Below, piece after piece: positions 1 through 8,112 of a stretch of 64,000 bases of DNA; within the stretch, counting starts at the first letter, position 1; each line of letters begins with the position of its first letter. This DNA is from Polaribacter sp. Hel_I_88 (lineage in GTDB: Bacteria; Bacteroidota; Bacteroidia; Flavobacteriales; Flavobacteriaceae), in contig NZ_JHZZ01000001.1 in assembly GCF_000687935.1 (NCBI RefSeq), positions 372,001-436,000 of the forward strand. The letters run 5' to 3'. A program made the position numbers and the translations under genes. The notes under the pieces were generated by a model. The model saw only the letters and a list, made by a program, of their open reading frames with translations, did no database searches and had not been told where the DNA came from.

Positions 1-1
1 A

Positions 2-748
2 ATGAACAAACTTTCGTCTGAAAACCTAAATCTTCTGCCAAATCCGAATGAATTACAAAAGATTTGTAAATCCATTTCTGCTTTGGAAGCAATTATCTGT
101 CCTGAATGGGAATACAGATATTATTCTTATCAAAAAGATTGGAGTGAAACAGAAGAGTTTTGCGAAATGAGAAACGGACAAGGAGACCAAATGTTAATGG
201 TTTTTAGCAAAAACGGAACTTGTATTAACGGATTTGCTCACGAAAGCGAAATGAATGGTTGGGAAAACATTCCAATTGAAGAAAAAAAATCTTTTGTAGA
301 AAAACTATTTGGTTCAAAAAAAGAAACCAAAACGGAATTAACTCAAATAATTTCAAAAGGAGTTGTGGATGATTTACCAAAAATATTTAATGAATTTATA
401 TTCGGAGAACCTGTAAAAAGTATTGGAACAACTTTTTGTATTTGGCAAACTGAAACCGACAATAATTGGAAAATTGGAAAAGTCGATTTACCAAAAGACG
501 AATATAAAGATGGTTCTAATGTTTTACTACAATTATTAGACGGAAAACCTTTGACTTACAAAAATTGGGCGGAAGAATATTACGAGGAAAATTTTGAAGA
601 AAACGAACTTAAATTGGAACTTGTAGAAAAGGTTTATAAAGGAACTATAATAACAAAAGAGTTGGTTCTCGAATTAAATCCTGAATTAGAAGATTTTGAA
701 CAATTGAAATCTGATTTAAACGAAATTGGATATGAACATAAAATATAA
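2..748 (+). CDS. Hypothetical protein, 248 aa
   Basis: I do not recognise a family. The protein is acidic, has no signal peptide and no membrane segment, so a cytosolic role is likely. It is rich in Trp and in Glu/Lys stretches, and the C-terminal third reads as alternating charged helices. The ATG lies at the second base of the window, so the true start could be further upstream and the gene may be cut. Downstream comes a long imperfect palindrome (about 759-889), then a DUF4240 gene. This placement suggests a cassette-like accessory gene, which is inference. Confidence 0.6.
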   Translation: MNKLSSENLNLLPNPNELQKICKSISALEAIICPEWEYRYYSYQKDWSETEEFCEMRNGQGDQMLMVFSKNGTCINGFAHESEMNGWENIPIEEKKSFVEKLFGSKKETKTELTQIISKGVVDDLPKIFNEFIFGEPVKSIGTTFCIWQTETDNNWKIGKVDLPKDEYKDGSNVLLQLLDGKPLTYKNWAEEYYEENFEENELKLELVEKVYKGTIITKELVLELNPELEDFEQLKSDLNEIGYEHKI

Positions 749-758
749 AGCCAGTTGG

Positions 759-889
759 TAACACCGTGTATAATTCATTGCTAGTTATAGCCTACTTACG
801 AAAGTCCTCGCGGACTTTCTATCTGTGATTTATTTGCTAACTTTAGTGCTTAAACACGCAACGAAATCATACACAAAACCGTTAGCCAC
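759..889. repeat. Cassette-boundary-like imperfect palindrome
   Basis: The ends TAACACCGTGTATAATTCAT (759-778) and ATCATACACAAAACCGTTAG (867-886) are imperfect reverse complements. The middle contains a perfect hairpin, GAAAGTCC (800-807) against GGACTTTC (812-819). The whole unit can fold as one long arm. Its right end, GTTAGCCACA (881-890), recurs in reverse complement at 1829-1838 after the next gene. From memory, similar sequences sit between hypothetical genes in many Flavobacteriaceae, and the layout resembles an attC-like site. No integron integrase is visible here. Confidence 0.55.
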
Positions 890-903
890 AATTAAACCAA
901 AAA

Positions 904-1821
904 ATGAACGAATTAACTAAAATTGGAAAAAAAAGAACAATACTAATTTCAATAAGTATTTTATTAGTTTCAATTCATACGATATATTTTTATCATTCTG
1001 TGAGACCAGAAATTGAGTCAAAAAAACTTATCCAACAATTAATAAGGTTTTCATTGACAATCGGACTTTTAATTATGGTTTATAAAGGAAAGAATTGGGC
1101 GAAAATTGTTTCGATAATTTTATTTTCTTTAGCACTTCTAGGAGCAATAGTTGGTTTAGGAACTTTAGACACACCTTTTATGAATAAAATCCCTTTATTA
1201 GTTATGATTTTTATCTATTCAATGGCAATTTATCATTTTGGTTTTGCTAAAAGTTTTAAAGAGTTTTTCAAATTTCAAAATACTGAAATTACAGAATCAA
1301 TTCAAGATTCTAAAGAAATTATGGAATCAGAAAAATTTTGGAAAATTATTGAGACTACAAAATCTGAAAGTTCTGGAGATTATGAAAAACAACAATCTCT
1401 ACTTGAAAGAGAATTATTAAAACTAACCGCAAAAGAAGTTTTAGAATTTGACAATAAATTTAGAACATTAAGAGGAGAAATCTATACTTGGGATTTTTGG
1501 GCTGCTGCTTATATAATAAATGGAGGTTGCTCTGATGATTGTTTCTCTGATTTTAGAGGTTGGTTAATTGGACAAGGCAAATCAATATTTGAAAGTGCAG
1601 TCCAGAATATTGAAACACTTTCTGAACTCAAACAAACAAACGATGGAGATTGGGAAGGTTTAAGTTATATTCCAACTGACATTTATGAAAAAAAGACAGG
1701 AAATGATATGCCTAATGGAATTCAAGAAAATTTTGAAATTACCGGAGAAGAATGGGAAGAAGATGAAAATGAATTGAAAAATAGATTTCCGAATTTATAC
1801 GCAAAATTCGGAATGGAATAA
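904..1821 (+). CDS. Membrane-anchored DUF4240 protein, 305 aa
   Basis: The N-terminal 120 residues contain three or four hydrophobic segments, suggesting a membrane anchor. From about residue 143 the protein matches the DUF4240 pattern: a SEKFWKII opening, a FDNKFRTLRGEIYTWDFWAA segment and the strongly conserved NGGCSDDCFSDFRGWLIGQG stretch, which is the family signature. DUF4240 has no established biochemical role; many members are soluble, so the membrane N-terminus is less usual. The gene is bracketed by a perfect 10-bp inverted repeat (881-890 and 1829-1838), consistent with mobility as a single-gene cassette. Confidence 0.75.
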   Translation: MNELTKIGKKRTILISISILLVSIHTIYFYHSVRPEIESKKLIQQLIRFSLTIGLLIMVYKGKNWAKIVSIILFSLALLGAIVGLGTLDTPFMNKIPLLVMIFIYSMAIYHFGFAKSFKEFFKFQNTEITESIQDSKEIMESEKFWKIIETTKSESSGDYEKQQSLLERELLKLTAKEVLEFDNKFRTLRGEIYTWDFWAAAYIINGGCSDDCFSDFRGWLIGQGKSIFESAVQNIETLSELKQTNDGDWEGLSYIPTDIYEKKTGNDMPNGIQENFEITGEEWEEDENELKNRFPNLYAKFGME

Positions 1822-1828
1822 AAATAAC

Positions 1829-1850
1829 TGTGGCTAACATCCGAATATAA
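1829..1850. repeat. Partial second copy of the cassette-boundary repeat
   Basis: TGTGGCTAAC (1829-1838) is the exact reverse complement of 881-890 and is followed by ATCCGAATATAA, which resembles the opening of the upstream palindrome. The remainder of the unit is absent, so this looks like the truncated end of a cassette row. Confidence 0.45.
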
Positions 1851-2021
1851 CCTATAAAAACCACCTCCTCAATCAACTAAATCATTCTAAAATCATAAAA
1901 AAAACTTGATTACTCTCTATTTTTAAAGCTAATTAGAATATTTTTTTTAAAACTGTAAGTCTAAATACATCAACCTTAAAAAATAAGTTTAGCACAAAAA
2001 TAAATTCCAAATAAAGTTTAA

Positions 2022-2047
2022 AAAACCACATTAAAATGTGGTTTTTT
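2022..2047 (+). terminator. Rho-independent terminator (bidirectional shape)
   Basis: The stem AACCACAT / ATGTGGTT with loop TAAA is flanked by an A-run on the left and a run of seven T on the right. It separates the cassette-like genes from the App1-like gene. Confidence 0.65.
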
Positions 2048-2078
2048 TATGCAATATATTTACCTTTAAAATAAAAAA

Positions 2079-3080
2079 ATGTCAATTTTCACAAATGATC
2101 CTTTGCAAATAATGGTGTTTCAAAGTTATGGAACGGATTCTCATTTTTATACAAGAGGAAGAGCTTTAGAGGATGAAAACATCAACCTAGAAAGTAATAA
2201 TTTTTTTAGATTGCTTGTAAATACTTGGAAACGTTTTGAAAGTGATGAAATTAAAAACACGTCGTTAACAATTACCTTTCCTAACAGCTTTACAATTACA
2301 ACAAAAACAAATGATAATGGTTATTTTGTGGTTGATGCAAAAATTGAAGGTTTAAGTAAATTAGCAAATAGCGAAGGTTGGTTGCATTTTACTGTTTCTT
2401 TTACAAACGAACATGTAGGAAGAAAAATAAACAATAACAATAAATTTTCTGGAGAACTTTTAATTCCCCCAAAAGATGCTGAATTTGGAGTTGTAAGTGA
2501 TATTGATGACACAATTTTACACACAGGAGTAATCTCTAAATTAAAATGGAAATTATTAATAAACACTTTTTTTAGAGCGCCATTTAAGAGAAAAGCACTA
2601 AAGGGTTCGTCTGAATTTTATAGTTTGTTGCATTTAGGAAAATCAGGAAAAAACGCAAATCCTTTTTTTTATGTAAGTCATAGTCCATGGAATTTATATA
2701 GATATTTAGAATATTTTTTACATAATAATAGCTTTCCAAAAGGTGCCATTTTGCTAAGAACAATGAAAAATATGATGCATAAAAACACGGATGAAAAACC
2801 TCAAAAACAAAAAGAAATCATCAATATTTTAAAAACATACCCAGATTTACCTTTCATTTTAATTGGGGATGCAGGTGAACATGATGCTGATATTTACATG
2901 GAAATTGTTAAAAATCATCCAAAGAGAATAAAGGCTATTTTTTTAAGAAGTGTTAAAAGTAAAAGAAGAATTTTACGCATTAAAAACCTTATTGAAAATT
3001 ATACAGAAGTTCCATTTTTTATTGTAGATTCAAGTGAAGAAGCTATTAAAATCGCAAAAGAACATAATTTTATTGCATAA
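2079..3080 (+). CDS. App1-like phosphatidate phosphatase (DUF2183), 333 aa
   Basis: The catalytic domain (about residues 135-300) has the HAD-type motif VSDIDDTILHTG near residue 140, where the two aspartates of DxDxT would act as nucleophile and acid/base. FYVSHSPWNLYRYLEYFL and a later GDAGEHDADIY segment complete the App1/DUF2183 pattern. The family's studied member, yeast App1, is a Mg-dependent phosphatidate phosphatase; bacterial members are presumed lipid phosphatases. The first 130 residues form a beta-rich N-terminal domain with no signal peptide. The gene stands alone between terminators at 2022-2047 and 3081-3114, so it is probably monocistronic. Confidence 0.8.
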   Translation: MSIFTNDPLQIMVFQSYGTDSHFYTRGRALEDENINLESNNFFRLLVNTWKRFESDEIKNTSLTITFPNSFTITTKTNDNGYFVVDAKIEGLSKLANSEGWLHFTVSFTNEHVGRKINNNNKFSGELLIPPKDAEFGVVSDIDDTILHTGVISKLKWKLLINTFFRAPFKRKALKGSSEFYSLLHLGKSGKNANPFFYVSHSPWNLYRYLEYFLHNNSFPKGAILLRTMKNMMHKNTDEKPQKQKEIINILKTYPDLPFILIGDAGEHDADIYMEIVKNHPKRIKAIFLRSVKSKRRILRIKNLIENYTEVPFFIVDSSEEAIKIAKEHNFIA

Positions 3081-3114
3081 AAAACCTACCTAAATTTAAA
3101 TTTAGGTAGGTTTT
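3081..3114 (+). terminator. Rho-independent terminator after the App1-like gene
   Basis: This is a perfect 34-base palindrome with arm AAAACCTACCTAAATTT and its complement, ending in a T-run, starting directly after the stop codon. Its symmetry also allows it to terminate the minus-strand DUF1328 gene that ends at 3130. Confidence 0.8.
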
Positions 3115-3129
3115 TATAGGTTGATTTTT

Positions 3130-3291
3130 TTATACTTTTCTTCTTCCTGTAATTAAAGAAATTACAAATAAAACTATAAATATAAAAAATACAATTTTAG
3201 CGATTCCAGCAGCTGCTCCAGCAATTCCTCCGAATCCTAAAACTCCAGCGATTAATGCAATAATTACAAATATGATTGTCCAACGTAACAT
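3130..3291 (-). CDS. DUF1328 (YtjA-like) small membrane protein, 53 aa
   Basis: Reading the minus strand from the ATG at 3291 gives a 53-residue protein that starts [20 protein letters not shown] and ends GRRKV. It has two hydrophobic segments joined by the [12 protein letters not shown] turn, the hallmark of the DUF1328/YtjA family of tiny inner-membrane proteins, often linked to stress or stationary phase. Function is unknown. It lies next to a DUF2383 gene and near YtxH and holin-like genes, so a shared envelope-stress context is plausible. It is easy to miss because of its length. Confidence 0.85.
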   Translation of the reverse strand: MLRWTIIFVIIALIAGVLGFGGIAGAAAGIAKIVFFIFIVLFVISLITGRRKV

Positions 3292-3422
3292 AATTTATTT
3301 TTTTAAGGTTAGTATGTAAAATAGTTTGGTTACTATTTCTTGTTATACAAATATAAACAACTCATAATCTTCTATTTAACGCTATTAAACTTAGTATTAA
3401 CTCAAATAAATTCTATATATCG

Positions 3423-3452
3423 TAAAAAAAAGGTTGCCTTTTCAGACAACCT
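3423..3452 (-). terminator. Terminator of the DUF2383 gene
   Basis: On the minus strand the stem AGGTTGTC / GGCAACCT (one mismatch) is followed by a run of eight T, 26 bases past the stop codon of the DUF2383 gene. Confidence 0.7.
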
Positions 3453-3477
3453 CTACCAATCAACCAAACTAAAATCT

Positions 3478-3927
3478 TTAGTGAATACTCTCTAAAGATT
3501 TAATGTTTTTCAAGCCGTTTTCAATTTTATTTTTTTGAGCTACTAAAATTTCTTTTGTAGTAGTTGGCAAACTTGTATCCTTTATAATTTCTTGATATTC
3601 GTTAATTGCCGTTTTTTCTCCTCTAATAGATTCCTCTAACATCGATTCTTCATTGTCTAAAGATAAAAATGCTTTTATGTCCATCCAAGTTCTATGTGCA
3701 GATCCTGTTACACTTCCTCCTTTATCTACTTCTTGATGAAATCCTCTAATTTCAGATTTTAATTCATGTCCAAAATCATATCTTTCCTCAGCTTTTATTT
3801 TAAAATATTTTTTTAAAGCTTGGTTTTCTACATTTTCAGCTGCTTTTTTAAAGCCCTTTTCTGCATCATATGTTTTTTCTAATAAATCATTTAATTTTTG
3901 TCCAACTTGTTCTGAGTATGTCTTCAT
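3478..3927 (-). CDS. PA2169-family four-helix-bundle protein (DUF2383), 149 aa
   Basis: The sequence is almost fully alpha-helical with ferritin-like spacing: an opening EQVGQKLNDLLEKTYDAEKG helix, a second helix with KIKAEERYDFGHELKSEI, and a fourth helix with LEESIRGEKTAINEYQEII. This matches the DUF2383/PA2169 family, whose members are usually about 145-150 residues, so it looks complete. The function is unknown; ferritin-like folds often bind metal, and Glu/His residues lie on helices 2 and 4. No signal peptide. It is followed by its own terminator and has about 470 bases upstream for promoter control. Confidence 0.8.
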   Translation of the reverse strand: MKTYSEQVGQKLNDLLEKTYDAEKGFKKAAENVENQALKKYFKIKAEERYDFGHELKSEIRGFHQEVDKGGSVTGSAHRTWMDIKAFLSLDNEESMLEESIRGEKTAINEYQEIIKDTSLPTTTKEILVAQKNKIENGLKNIKSLESIH

Positions 3928-4396
3928 AATTTTTTTCTTTTTAAGTGAGCGTTTGTTTTTTAATTGATGTGAAACGCATTACATCCTTTTTTTCATAACT
4001 TATTCTTTCAATACAAAGGTATTTAGATACTCAGGTTTTTATTGATGCAGAAGAGTTGTTCTTTAACTCATTTCAACATTATTGAACATAATTTCAAGCT
4101 TACAACATGCAAAAAATGGAAACGATTTTTTTCTATCATTATATCCTTTTGGTTTTGTTAAAAATATGCATCTATATTTGTGTCTTTAATTTTTAACCCT
4201 ATAAAATCAATTGTAATTGTAAAACAGCAAAACATCACGCATGTATCTTAAAAACAAGAAATACTATTCTTATAATTATTAAAATATGAACTCGATATAA
4301 ATAATTGTTATTCTATTTAAGACTTTTTCCTATTTTAACTATCTTTACAAATTAACCTTACGTTACCAAAAGTGATTATTTAACATTGTAAATTGT
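3928..4396. other. Intergenic region between divergent DUF2383 and AraC genes
   Basis: No open frame of credible composition was seen on either strand. It must hold two divergent promoters. A box TATCTTTA at 4340-4347 resembles the flavobacterial -7 element ahead of the AraC gene, but I could not place a matching -33 TTG. No strong repeat or hairpin was noticed. Confidence 0.4.
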
Positions 4397-5422
4397 ATGA
4401 TTCATATTGAGATTATTGCTGATAGCCCAAAAGATTTTATTGAACAACTACAAGATGCAATTGGTGGAGAAACCACTGAAAGGTGGAGTGAATTTGTTCT
4501 AAAAATTAATAACGAAAATGGCATAGGCAGTATTCGTTTTATTCCTTTTGATTGGGGTGTTAATTTACTTGATTTTGATATTAAATTTCATAAAGAAATT
4601 ACATTGCATATTAAAGCAAATGATGAATATAACCCTATCCGTTTCATTTACCCAACTGTAGGAAATATCAAACATAAATTTGGAGTTCATCAAAAAGAAA
4701 AAGAGGTTAATCAATTTCAATCTTTAATTTTTACGAATAAAACAGATGGTTTTAATGATATAATTTTTCCAAAAAATGAAAAATTAGAAATTAATGTAAT
4801 TCAAATTATTAGAAAGCATTTTTTAAAGAAAAGAACCACAAACGTATCAACCTTAAACAAGAAATTATACGAGGTTTTTGTAGATACAGATCACGATAAT
4901 AGGTTTGCCAGTTATGGAATAATGAATCTTAAGATGGCAGATTTAATTAATAAACTGCATAAAATTAAAGCGAAAGGAATGCTTAGAATCTTAAAGATTG
5001 AAGCAAAAATTTACGAAATTTTATCCATGCATATTCAGCAACATAACAGGCTTTTAGAAGGAGATCTTTTACCTGATTCCATGAATAAAAGCGAGTTAAA
5101 AATTGTTAGAAAAGTAGCAAATTCGATTTTAAAAACACCTGCAAAAGAATATTCTTTAGATCAACTTTCTTTTAAATCTGGTTTAACACAAGCTAAACTT
5201 CAAGAAGGTTTTAAGTTTTTATACAAAAGAACTGTTACAGAATATATAAGACATGTTCGTTTAGAATCTGCTAGAGACATGCTTAAAAACACCGATTTAA
5301 ATATCTCTCAAATTGTATATAGTATTGGCTTTAGTAGTAGAAGTTATTTTTCTAAAATTTTTAAAGAAAAATACAATATTACACCTAACCAGTTTAAAAA
5401 AAAACTCAAAATAGTCGCATAA
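4397..5422 (+). CDS. AraC-family transcriptional regulator, 341 aa
   Basis: The C-terminal 100 residues form the double helix-turn-helix of the AraC family: the first helix pair near YSLDQLSFKSGLTQAKLQEG, the second at ISQIVYSIGFSSRSYFSKIF, closing with the family signature YNITPNQFKKKL. The N-terminal 230 residues do not match a cupin sensor domain that I recognise. The first half is beta-rich, the second (residues about 170-215) helical. The gene is monocistronic and followed by a shared terminator. The adjacent YtxH/holin operon is a possible target, which is inference only. Confidence 0.8.
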   Translation: MIHIEIIADSPKDFIEQLQDAIGGETTERWSEFVLKINNENGIGSIRFIPFDWGVNLLDFDIKFHKEITLHIKANDEYNPIRFIYPTVGNIKHKFGVHQKEKEVNQFQSLIFTNKTDGFNDIIFPKNEKLEINVIQIIRKHFLKKRTTNVSTLNKKLYEVFVDTDHDNRFASYGIMNLKMADLINKLHKIKAKGMLRILKIEAKIYEILSMHIQQHNRLLEGDLLPDSMNKSELKIVRKVANSILKTPAKEYSLDQLSFKSGLTQAKLQEGFKFLYKRTVTEYIRHVRLESARDMLKNTDLNISQIVYSIGFSSRSYFSKIFKEKYNITPNQFKKKLKIVA

Positions 5423-5456
5423 AAAAGCCTTGATGTTTTAGAACACCAAGGCTTCA
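5421..5456 (-). terminator. Terminator for the YtxH operon, shared with AraC
   Basis: The stem AAGCCTTGATGTT / AACACCAAGGCTT (one mismatch) encloses TTAG. The T-run lies on the minus-strand side (AAAAAA at 5421-5426), so it mainly ends the minus-strand operon that stops at 5521. It may also act weakly on the AraC transcript. Confidence 0.7.
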
Positions 5457-5520
5457 AATCAACCAACCATTATAGAATTATTTTAAATAATTTTATAATA
5501 CGTTTTTTAGTTGTTTTAAT

Positions 5521-5721
5521 TTATTTAAATATTTTTTTCAACAGCACTAAAGCACCATATTTACTAGCAAATTTGGCTACACCAGCAAGTATACTTAAAG
5601 GCTTTAAACTATCTTGAAAATCGCTTTTAACTAATTTCAATTCCTCTAAACCTATTTGTTTTTCTAAACTTAATCTCTTTAAATCGGCTTCAATTTGCTC
5701 AAAACTTTCATATGCTCTCAT
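5521..5721 (-). CDS. Small conserved protein of the YtxH/holin operon, 66 aa
   Basis: The protein has an amphipathic helical first half rich in Glu/Lys (about residues 5-38) and a hydrophobic C-terminal stretch with LSILAGVAKFASKYGALVLL, ending in a basic tail. It could associate with the membrane. It is the last gene of a three-gene minus-strand operon, six bases after the holin-like gene. From memory the trio YtxH, holin-like and a small protein of this kind recurs in Flavobacteria. I cannot assign a function. Confidence 0.6.
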   Translation of the reverse strand: MRAYESFEQIEADLKRLSLEKQIGLEELKLVKSDFQDSLKPLSILAGVAKFASKYGALVLLKKIFK

Positions 5722-5727
5722 CTTTTT

Positions 5728-6078
5728 TTATTTTTTGAAAAATTTAACTGATAAACCTTTAATAATCTTCCTATCAATAGTTTTTCTAATAAAAAACATA
5801 CATATTCCTAATAAAATATAAATACCGCCAACAGATAAAAGACCTAAAGATATACTTTCGAAATAATCTCCTAATTCAATTGCCAAAGCTACAGACATAA
5901 AAAGAATGCCTAAGGTTAATAAGCCACCAATTAAAACTAGTTTAGTTACAGTACTTATAGAAGAGGTTGTAACTAAAAAAGCTTTTAATTTTGCGTAGCT
6001 AATTGTATCTTTTACATACTTTTTTCCAATATCAGTTGCACTATCAGAAGATTTGTTTATAGAATCGTATAAACTCAT
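5728..6078 (-). CDS. Phage-holin-like membrane protein, 116 aa
   Basis: A helical N-terminus (residues 1-35) is followed by two strong transmembrane segments (about 38-65 and 75-97) and a basic C-terminus. The order and spacing match the putative Actinobacterial Holin-X / phage holin superfamily proteins that pair with YtxH proteins in many bacteria. Despite the name, no lysis function is established for chromosomal copies; envelope-stress roles are usually inferred. It lies three bases after the YtxH-like gene, so translation is probably coupled. Confidence 0.65.
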   Translation of the reverse strand: MSLYDSINKSSDSATDIGKKYVKDTISYAKLKAFLVTTSSISTVTKLVLIGGLLTLGILFMSVALAIELGDYFESISLGLLSVGGIYILLGICMFFIRKTIDRKIIKGLSVKFFKK

Positions 6079-6081
6079 AAA

Positions 6082-6447
6082 TTATACAGTTTGTGTAAGA
6101 GGTTCACTTTTTGAATCTTTATTTTTCTGTAAATTTTTGTTTTTCTCTTTTAATTCAGCTAATTTTTTTTCTAAAGTAGTAATAACGTCATCTGCTTTAT
6201 AGCTCACGTTAGACATTACACTCTCTAGTTGTGTTTCTAAATTTCCTTTTTGGTCGGTATATGTAGATGCTACTTGCTCTTTTAATTCAGCAGCTCTTTC
6301 TGCTAATTTATCTTTAGCCAACATAGCTTCGTCAGATATTTTTTGTCTGGTGTTTATACCTTTGTCTGGTGCAAATAAAATTCCTAAAGTTGCTCCAATT
6401 ACTGTTCCTGCTAATAATCCTACTACTGTGTTGCTACTATTACTCAT
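6082..6447 (-). CDS. YtxH-domain protein, 121 aa
   Basis: Residues 1-30 contain the YtxH signature: a Gly/Ala-rich transmembrane segment VVGLLAGTVIGATLGILFAP followed by DKG. The rest is a long charged coiled-coil-like helix (about 35-110) with many Lys, Glu and Gln residues. YtxH in Bacillus subtilis belongs to the general stress regulon; biochemical function is unknown. It is the first gene of a three-gene operon and has its own upstream region against pxpC. Confidence 0.75.
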   Translation of the reverse strand: MSNSSNTVVGLLAGTVIGATLGILFAPDKGINTRQKISDEAMLAKDKLAERAAELKEQVASTYTDQKGNLETQLESVMSNVSYKADDVITTLEKKLAELKEKNKNLQKNKDSKSEPLTQTV

Positions 6448-6542
6448 GTTTATATTTTTTATGGTTTGATATTAATTTTTTGTTGTTACAAAGATACATT
6501 TTAAGTAAAATGATACTTAACTCAAAAAAAACAAATTTTAAC

Positions 6543-7388
6543 TCAAACAGAATTAAATTTAATTTTATGATTCACAGCTTTTTGTGCCAATTTATGAATT
6601 GCAAATGCTGTAAGCTGCAAAACTCTTGGATAACCACCTGTAACCTGGCAATCTCTCATTAAAACAATCAATTTGCCTGATGGTGTTAACTGAACAGTAC
6701 CTGGCAAAACTGCTGATGTCAGGATTTGAGGTATAGTATTCTCTAAAATTTCATTTAGTTTTATACCCATTCTATTGGCATCATTAGAAATTGTAAAAAA
6801 ATCATTTGTTACTAATTTTTGTTGATATTCGCTTAACAACTCAAATTCTGGACCTTTAAAACAATCTAAATGTAGCGTATTAAAATGATTTTCATCAATC
6901 TTAACAATTGTTTTGGTTGATGAAACCAGTGTTGTATGTTCATTGTAAGAAAGTAAATCGTTTTTTTTAACGAGGCCATTTTTAGTTATGGGTTGATAAA
7001 AACTTCTACTATTTAATTTTATTTCTGATAAAAAACCAGCTTTTACTGCCACATTACAGCGCATACCAAATTTTACTTTTCCAAAAGATAATATGTCATT
7101 TTCAAAAACTTGAATTCTTGAATTTAATGCAATAGGTTTTTCATTAATTGTTGGTGAAAAATCTCCACCAGAAACACAAATTACGGTTTTCTTTAAAAAC
7201 TGGAATTTACAACTTCCTAAAGTGACTTCTAAAACTGCAGCTTGCAAAGAATTATTTAAAATACTATTGGCTAAATCAGCAGAATATCCATCCATAGCTC
7301 CAGAAACAGGAACTCCAAGATTAGCAAAACCAACTCTACCTTTGTCTTGTATTGTTGTAAAAAAACCAGCTTTTAAAACTTTAAGCAT
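6543..7388 (-). CDS. pxpC: 5-oxoprolinase subunit C (carboxyltransferase domain, AHS2)
   Basis: PxpC works with PxpA and PxpB to hydrolyse 5-oxoproline (pyroglutamate) to glutamate using ATP. The opening MLKVLKAGFFTTIQDKGRVG and the GVPVSGAMDGYSADLANSIL segment near residue 30 are diagnostic of the AHS2 / biotin-dependent carboxyltransferase-like family. Length (281 aa) is typical. Its start overlaps the end of pxpB by eight bases, and it is the last gene of the operon. The C-terminus holds GGYPRVLQLTAFAIHKLAQK, also typical. Confidence 0.92.
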   Translation of the reverse strand: MLKVLKAGFFTTIQDKGRVGFANLGVPVSGAMDGYSADLANSILNNSLQAAVLEVTLGSCKFQFLKKTVICVSGGDFSPTINEKPIALNSRIQVFENDILSFGKVKFGMRCNVAVKAGFLSEIKLNSRSFYQPITKNGLVKKNDLLSYNEHTTLVSSTKTIVKIDENHFNTLHLDCFKGPEFELLSEYQQKLVTNDFFTISNDANRMGIKLNEILENTIPQILTSAVLPGTVQLTPSGKLIVLMRDCQVTGGYPRVLQLTAFAIHKLAQKAVNHKIKFNSV

Positions 7389-8112
7389 TGTATAAAGTTT
7401 TATGAAGTTGATATTTTTTTGACGCTATTTCATTTTCAAGTTGATAAAACGTATCCTTAGAAATAGGGTTGAATTTTATAAAATCGCCTGCTTTTGCAAA
7501 ACAAGGATTTATAGGATCAACATCAAAGAAATTAACAGGAGTTTTACCAATAATATTCCAACCACCAGCAGAATTTTGCGGATATACGCCTGTTTGCTTG
7601 CCTCCTATTCCCACAGAACCTTTTGCAACTTGCAATCTCGGATTTGGTTTTCTATCAAAATATATTTTTTCATCTAATCCACCTAAATATAAAAATCCTG
7701 GTAAAAACCCGATAAAATAAATTTTGTAAGTAGCCTCAGCATGAATTTTTATAATTTGATCAATTTTTAAACTTGATTTTTTTGACATTTCTTGCAGATC
7801 AATTCCAAATTCTAAATCGTAACAAACAGGAATTTCCCAATGAAAATAATCTTGTTTTGCAATTTTTAAGGTTGATATATAAACGGATTTTAAAAGTACA
7901 ACCTCTTCCTTAAAATCTTGAATAAAGTCTTTATAAATAATGGTTAATGAATTATAACCCTGAATTAAATCGATAAAATAAATCTCTTTTCTTTGCTTTA
8001 TTTTTTCAACAAAAAGTAATATATCATTTAATATTTCATCATCAATAATAGCTTGCCATTCTATAAGAATCGCCTTTTCTCCAAACCGTTTATATGTTGG
8101 TTGATTAATCAA
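7381..8112 (-). CDS. pxpB: 5-oxoprolinase subunit B (AHS1/KipI family)
   Basis: The 243-residue protein carries the AHS1 signature in its C-terminal half: YFIGFLPGFLYLGGLDEKI, then RLQVAKGSVGIGGKQTGVYP and SAGGWNIIGKTP. In Bacillus subtilis the equivalent KipI inhibits sporulation kinase KinA, but the conserved role of the PxpABC set is 5-oxoproline hydrolysis. The gene overlaps pxpA upstream and pxpC downstream by eight bases each, which implies translational coupling and a fixed subunit ratio. Confidence 0.92.
   Translation of the reverse strand: MINQPTYKRFGEKAILIEWQAIIDDEILNDILLFVEKIKQRKEIYFIDLIQGYNSLTIIYKDFIQDFKEEVVLLKSVYISTLKIAKQDYFHWEIPVCYDLEFGIDLQEMSKKSSLKIDQIIKIHAEATYKIYFIGFLPGFLYLGGLDEKIYFDRKPNPRLQVAKGSVGIGGKQTGVYPQNSAGGWNIIGKTPVNFFDVDPINPCFAKAGDFIKFNPISKDTFYQLENEIASKKYQLHKTLYNA

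Noticed and set aside
6369..6662. Plus-strand open frame of 97 codons antisense to the YtxH and pxpC genes
   Set aside because: Leu/Cys/Phe-rich shadow of two well-supported genes.
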